A stretch of DNA of 64,000 nucleotides from Azolla caroliniana (Eukaryota; Polypodiophyta), in the NCBI GenBank assembly GCA_043228905.1, contig JBHGNT010000018.1:16244001-16308000 (forward strand). The letters are read 5' to 3'. The translations under genes were made by a program, and so were the position numbers. The notes under the pieces are model-generated. The model was not told the origin of the DNA. It ran no database searches and saw only the letters and a list, made by a program, of their open reading frames with translations. Shown here in pieces: positions 58,902-64,000 of the stretch; position 1 is the first letter of the stretch, and every line of letters begins with the position of its first letter.

Positions 58902-61900
58902 TTACTCCTCGTCTTCCGGATCGTCATCCGCCTCGGACTGCCCGTCGTCGCCGTCCATGCTTTCCAGATCCGGCTCGCACTCTTGTCGTTTCTTAAACGC
59001 TTTGACCCTCTTCCCCGCTACCGGTATTGCCATCCTCGTATCGTCGAGCTCCGCAAGATGGTAGGTCTCGTTGTTGTTGGCGCCTGTCACCACGTAAGGC
59101 CCGAACCACCTCCTTGCAAACTTCCGCGTTGCCCTGTGCTGATTGTCGAGGCTGTTGTCATACACTAGGAACCAGTCGCCTTCCTCGATTTTCTTCGGTC
59201 GCAGTCGGTGAGTCTGGTCAAACCGCCCTTTGTGCTTCAACCTTGCCAACCGAAGCTTCTCCGCGGCTCGTTCCACGTCCTCCGGCCTTCGCTCGAGCTG
59301 TCGAATCCATGCCGCTAGCAGCTCCTCCCAGCTCATCTCACCTCTCCAATCCACCGTGGCCCATGAGGAGATGGTTCGCTCTATTGGCATGATCGGCCTC
59401 TGTCCATACATAAGCTTTGCCGGCATGAACTCGGTTACGGAACTGTGCGTAGTTCGGTCCGCCCACAAGGCATAAGGTAGCAGTCGCGGCCAGTTCCCAA
59501 CTTGGCCTTCACACACCCGTACTAGTGCTTTGACGATCGGCCCGTGTCCCCGCTCCACCTTCCCGTTAGCCTCCGGATTGTACGTTGTGGTGAGCGAGAG
59601 TTTGACCCCTAGTCGGTCAAACATCTCTTCAGCCTCTTGCGCGTCCAACTCTCCGCGAGCAGCCATGATCTTTCCTACGCTCCCGTACCAACATATCACG
59701 TCCTCGATCAGAAACCAGCACATAGCCGCGGTCATTTTGTTCTGCAGCGCTCGGCCTTCAACCTGGTTCGTCAAATCCTCCCGAGCCAGCACCAAATACC
59801 GCATTTGTCCTACCCCCATCTGCATCGTCACCAAATCCACCATCCATTTGAAGTGGACGGTCGGAGGGTAGGTCGGCTGAAGCACATCCCGATGTCGGAC
59901 TATGGAGTGCATCTGACAGCTTTCGCAAGTCGTCACGAACCGATGCATGTCCCGGTACAGTCCCAGCCACCAGTACTTCCCCTTTAGCTTCTCGAACGTG
60001 GCCCACGTTCCACAGTGTCCGGCCTAGGGACTCTCGTGGTAGGCCTCCAACAACTCCTCCTATTCCTCATTCTTCGCCACCACTCGGAGTGGGATGTCGT
60101 CCCACTTCTTCGGGTGCTTCCATATGTACCCGTCCCGAAGGAAGAATCAGTACACTTTCTTCCGGATCCAGTTGGCCTCTTCCTTTGTCCACACCGCGTT
60201 CGGTGTCATTGTTTTCAGGAGCCCGCCGATCTGGAGCCACTCCCCGTCATACTTGCTCTCGTCGAATTCGTTAAGCGCCAGAGTGCTCCCCTTTCTGGTT
60301 GTCACGTATGCCGCCTCGAAGAAATCTACGCTGACTTCCTCGTCCTCCGAAACCATGCCGTCCTCATTTTCGAACCTCGCCCTTGAGAGCATGTCGGCCA
60401 TGGCATTGTCTTTTCTGGAAATGTGTCGTATCTCCGGATTCAGGGACTTGATGTACGCTATCCACCTGAGCATTGCTAGGTCCGGCATCGCGCATCCAAA
60501 AACCATGCCGAGAATCGGCAGGCAGTCCGTCTCGATTATTACCTCTGTCCCGATCAGATAGTCTTTATCGGCCTTCACCGCCGAAACGATACCCCAGAGT
60601 TCACGTTTAACTTGGGCGTATCCTCGTTGTCGCTCACTGAGGACCTTCGCGCCGAACCGGATGGTGAACCTCGTGCCAACGTCATACTCTTGATTGATCA
60701 CCCACCCGATCCTGGTCGGACTCGTGTCTACAGTTACGTAAATCGGAGTGTCTTTGCCGTAGACAGCCTTTCGGAGTGCCAGTGCCGTGGCAAGTGCTTC
60801 CTTCATCTTTCGGATTGACTCCGTATGCTCGTCTCCCCACTCGAATTTACGCCCTTTCTTCAGCAACCTATACAACGGCTCCGCGACGTGGGCGTAATGT
60901 GGGATCCAGATATGGTAGAACGCGCATGCTCCCAAGAATCTCCGAACCTCCGTAACCGAATTGCAGTCATGCTTCATCGCGGAGATGGCTTCCACCTTGG
61001 CTGGAGACGGTTTCCGACCATATGGTCTACATAGGTGCCCGACGACCATGATCTCTGATTGCCCGAAGGCCGATTTTTCCCCGGAGAAGGTGAGCCTCGC
61101 GCCTTCTAGTCTCTGCAGCACCTTCTCGCAATCATCGATGTGAGTCGCCACGAAATTCCGACATCCGTCCGGTCCGATTGTCTCGTCCTTTTCCTCCACC
61201 GGGCATCCCCTGATCGGGATGTCGTCTAAGAATGGCATGGTGATGTCCGGGATACAATCCCTTAGCATTTTGTTCATCACGTTCACCATGTGAGCCACCG
61301 AGTTCGTCCCTCCTTGTGGTAGGGTACACATCCGCACTAGGCCGAGGGGAGTCCGCATCGTCGTAATGTCTCTGCTCTCCACGGCTAGTTGGAACTGATC
61401 GTACCTCGAGTACAGATCACCGACAAAGTAAATTGACCTTCCGGCGAAGGCCTCCGCGAACTCGTCTATGGTCAGTCTGATTCCTGCGTTCCGAATGGTC
61501 ACCTTGTTGACCAGTTGCAAGTCCTGAATGAAGCGCAGCGTGCCATTCTTCTTCGACACCGTAAACCACCGATTCGAATACGGGGCACTCGACGGTTCGA
61601 GGATGCCCATCTCCACCTTTTGCTTCAAAAGCTCCATCAACTTCGGGATGTGAGCTCTCGGCACCGGAATCGGTTTGAGATTCCACGGTACATGCAGTAC
61701 CGTGAAGATCACCATCGGTTCGATGATCGTCGGGTCCACACACCCGATCTCCTCCGGCGAGAACGCGAAGGCTTTCCCATGCCTTCCGAGCATTCTCCGA
61801 AACTTGTTCTCCTCCGCCGGCAGTAGAAAGCCACCCCCACCGACCTTGAGCTCCCGTAGCGTTATGTCGGTGAACCGGTGCCCTATGCCAGCCGGATTCC

Positions 61901-62258
61901 GTAAACTTAGGTCTGACGCGACCCCTTTAATCTGCTCCTCGCTGCCCTCTGGCAAGGGTGCCACGACCGGCCTTACCTTCCGGTCCACAGTCTTGTACTT
62001 TGTACTCATGCGGGCCATCTGATCCGACCCGATCCTTTCCCCGAAGTCCGCGATGACTTCGTACATTCCCATCGAACCTACCGGAACGGTTCGGTCTTCA
62101 CTAAGGTCTTCACCGATCACCTTTCGCAACTCGCCCAAGGTGTCGTCAAAAGAGACCACCTCCATGGCGCCGCTGATCTCTTCGTCGGGGGAGAGGACTC
62201 CGCATTCCCTGAGACGCCCCTCCACTCGCTTCCTTTCCAGGCCGTTGACGCCGGCCAT
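58902..62258 (-). pseudogene. Element M Pol (RT, RNase H, integrase), three in-frame stops
   Basis: One minus-strand frame of 1,119 codons. RT carries WFTVSKKNGTLRFIQDLQLV, TLPQGGTNSVAHM and the catalytic MPFLDDIPIRGC (about 61,220-61,250). RNase H carries IYVTVDTSPTRIGWVI and MADMLSRARFE. Stops are TGA at 60,147-60,149 and TAG at 60,060 and 60,024, after RNase H and before integrase. The integrase (59,948-58,902) has CESCQMH, MVDLVT and PEANGKVERGHG, but the second Asp motif reads MAARGELDA where ADRGELD is expected, so a catalytic residue seems lost. The C-terminus is acidic (DDDPEDEE). It is inactive. Confidence 0.88.
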
Positions 62259-62386
62259 AGTACAACCTCCGTTGTTGGAGAACCAAAATTTCCTACCTAT
62301 GGTACAAGTCTTCTTCCGTACTGTACATTTGTGGGGTTTTTCCAGGGTGTCCAGACTATCGCGGCCCCACGCCTTGATAGCCCTCT

Positions 62387-62835
62387 CTAAAAATCCCCTC
62401 GGGTTTCACCACCGAGGGTCTCGCGGTTACGCTCATGGTTTGGTCGCACCGTCAGGAACTGGACCGAGTGACGCCCGTCCTGGCTCTTGACTCTTGCATA
62501 GGCCGAACCGTTGTCCAGCACCTTGGTCTCCATCCGTGCCGCCGTGATGTATGGTTCTCCTAGTATAACCGGATGTGAGGACGTCTCTTGCATGAAGAAG
62601 TGCTGGTTGATCTTGACATCGCCGATTTTCACCCGTACGTTCGGGCAGGCTCCATGTAGTTCTTCCATGGCGCGCGTCGCTGCTCATACTTTCCAGCCGT
62701 GTTTGGTGTTGAGCGGCCATTTCCCCTTTTTGTAGAAGTCCATGGACATCAAGTTGATTTCTGAATCGTGGTCCACCAACGCCACCACCGGCTCCTGGAC
62801 ATCCCCGATCTTAACAAGGGTCTCCGTGTTCGCTC
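62387..62835 (-). pseudogene. Element M protease region, out of frame
   Basis: A frame different from both gag and pol: TLVKIGDVQEPVVALVDHDS, then EINLMSMDFYKKGKWPLN, a TGA near 62,680, and AMEELHGACPNVRVKIGDV. The active-site motif DHGSEIN seen in related elements is DHDSEIN here. A one-base shift against gag near 62,835 explains the frame change. This could be a mutation or a programmed shift. The TGA argues for decay. Confidence 0.65.
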
Positions 62836-64000
62836 GAGTGCGGCCTCGAATAGTGGCTTTCTGCCAACTCGTCTTCTAGCGCTATGTCCTCTATGTGCGT
62901 CGTTCGCACTTCCACCGGTTTCTTCGGCTCTTGCTCTGTCAACAACCTCTTCCTCTTCACCAAGTCTACGATGGAGTCGTGGAACTCCTTCTTGGCGATC
63001 CCGAGCACTTCCCTCAGTGACAACTCCACTTTGTTGTCGAGGATACGTTCCTCCAGGACCTTTCGCAGGTCCGTGGTCCTTTCGATTTTTGTACTCAACC
63101 GGTACCCGACCTTCTTGGTTTTATTCGGTACGTCGGTCGCACCGGCCTCATTCTGCCTTTGACCGAATCGGGTCTCGTACCATTGCGAGGGCCCGGCCCC
63201 TCCGGTTTTACCTACTCGCTTGTCTTCCACTAGAGCCTCGTAGTTCTGGCATGCGGCTTCAATGAAGCCCGTCTTCTCTTCGACCAGGTTGCTCCACCCG
63301 GTTACCTCCCGGACCCGTTTTTCTGCGCAGTCCGCTTCTTCTTTCCTTAGCCGTGCGCCGGTGAGGCCTTCCAACATCAGCGGCCAGAATCCGGCTTCGT
63401 TCGTCTTCTGGGCCTCGCCACCTCCGACATGGATCCCAGCCGACGCCGAGTAGTGGATGGTCTCCGCGTGGCGAGCCGCTGCTTCTTCCATCAACCGTTT
63501 CATACCCCCTCGTTCGACATTCTGGTCCAGGGCCCTTCGGGTCTCGCTAGCGTGCACCCGACCGTTCCATAGGTACACTACGTTGGCTCTCATTGCCTCA
63601 GCGAAGTCCCCGCAATCCTTCCGGACATGGCCGACCGCGTCGCACCACAAACACCGGTTTCCAGCCAGAGGCCTTCGGTCACGGGCCTGTTCGCCGCCAT
63701 CCCTCCGTGCCTGTGCAATCTGGAGGTCCTTCACCATCCTAGTCAGCTCCTCTAGAGCTGCTCCTTCGGACGAGCCTTTGACCATGCCGGTCGAAGTCGA
63801 TTCGGTCTCGAGCCAGTCTCGGGTCTCTTCCCTTCGCGCTGGCGGGGTTGGCTCGAGTTTCCTTGCCGCTATAGAGCCCGCCCCTATTGATTCTTTATCG
63901 ACCCACTCTCACCGTTTGTCGAAACGGCCACAGACTCTCTTCACCATGGCCCAGTTGGCCGTCAGCCCGTCATCAGTCTCCAGCAGGAGACCCACTCGCT
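62811..64000 (-). pseudogene. Element M gag, 3' part, to window edge
   Basis: The frame 63,785-62,811 carries the zinc knuckle CLWCDAVGHVRKDC, then MRANVVYLWNGRVHASETRRA and a long charged C-terminus ending in DIALEDELAESHYSRPHS. The same frame stays open above 63,785, back to a TGA at 63,909-63,911, and continues to the edge. The true start is therefore outside. Elements with a CCHC followed by this VYLWNGRV-type segment are, from memory, found in non-flowering plants and some other eukaryotes. Confidence 0.8.

Larger units (their letters stand above)
58133..64000 (-). mobile_element. Gypsy LTR retrotransposon M (incomplete, degraded)
   Basis: A minus-strand Gypsy element running off the right edge. 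It has a 3' LTR (58,133-58,826), a polypurine tract (GGTGGGGGCGGA on the minus strand, next to the LTR), integrase, RNase H and RT in one frame, protease in another, and gag. Integrase after RNase H gives Gypsy. There is no chromodomain. It is disabled by at least five nonsense changes, one gag-protease frameshift and an altered integrase motif. It inserted in the gag of element I. The left target duplication would be TACGT (58,128-58,132) and the right one is outside. Confidence 0.88.

Overview
The window is almost entirely a nest of transposable elements. No host gene, rRNA or functional tRNA gene is supported. The mixture points to a green plant, most likely a land plant with a large repeat-rich genome. 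It holds Copia elements primed from a tRNA-Met-type site (TGGTATCAGAGC), a Tat/Athila-like Gypsy element with extra ORFs after pol, an hAT-like transposase relic and telo-box-like AAACCCTAA repeats. The lineage cannot be fixed from sequence alone. The degraded Gypsy element at the right edge resembles, from memory, types common in non-flowering plants, but this is weak evidence. I use letters A to M for the elements.

Left half (1-33,320). A decayed minus-strand hAT-like transposase pseudogene survives in three pieces (33,320-33,081; 20,745-20,498; 47-1). Old Copia element A (48-20,497, minus, TSD ATAGT) split it. A was later hit by Gypsy element B (1,134-11,008, plus, TSD GACCA, apparently identical LTRs, intact gag-pol plus a second coding region) and by intact Copia element C (12,561-17,997, minus, TSD TTCCG). 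A related old Copia E (21,477-33,080, minus) carries Copia D (22,084-27,419, plus, TSD CAACC, one nonsense codon) and a solo LTR (27,773-28,668). Reading frames of the host elements continue across these sites, so the layer order is clear.

Middle and right (33,320-64,000). Fragments of Copia K and J and an unassigned coding-like piece lead to Copia I (LTR at 36,402, plus). I is split by Copia G (37,300-56,445, minus, TSD ACTAT), by L (56,590-57,752, terminal inverted repeats) and by Gypsy M (58,133 to beyond the window, minus). G is itself split by Copia F (38,673-44,300, plus, TSD GATAG) and by DNA transposon H (46,444-54,095, 24-bp terminal inverted repeats, 4-bp TSD AGAT). Joining G across H and one TSD copy gives an uninterrupted integrase frame.

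The most unusual object is H. It carries a decayed, probably Sola-like transposase gene and a convergent multi-exon second gene of unknown function. The palindrome TAGCTAATTAGCTA or close variants recur near both ends, throughout the transposase intron and between the two genes. The intron of the second gene is built of telo-box-like repeats. Element B is the youngest Gypsy and has a 965-codon extra frame after pol, interrupted by one TGA. F, I and M are inactivated mainly by C-to-T or G-to-A nonsense changes, as expected for methylated, silenced DNA.
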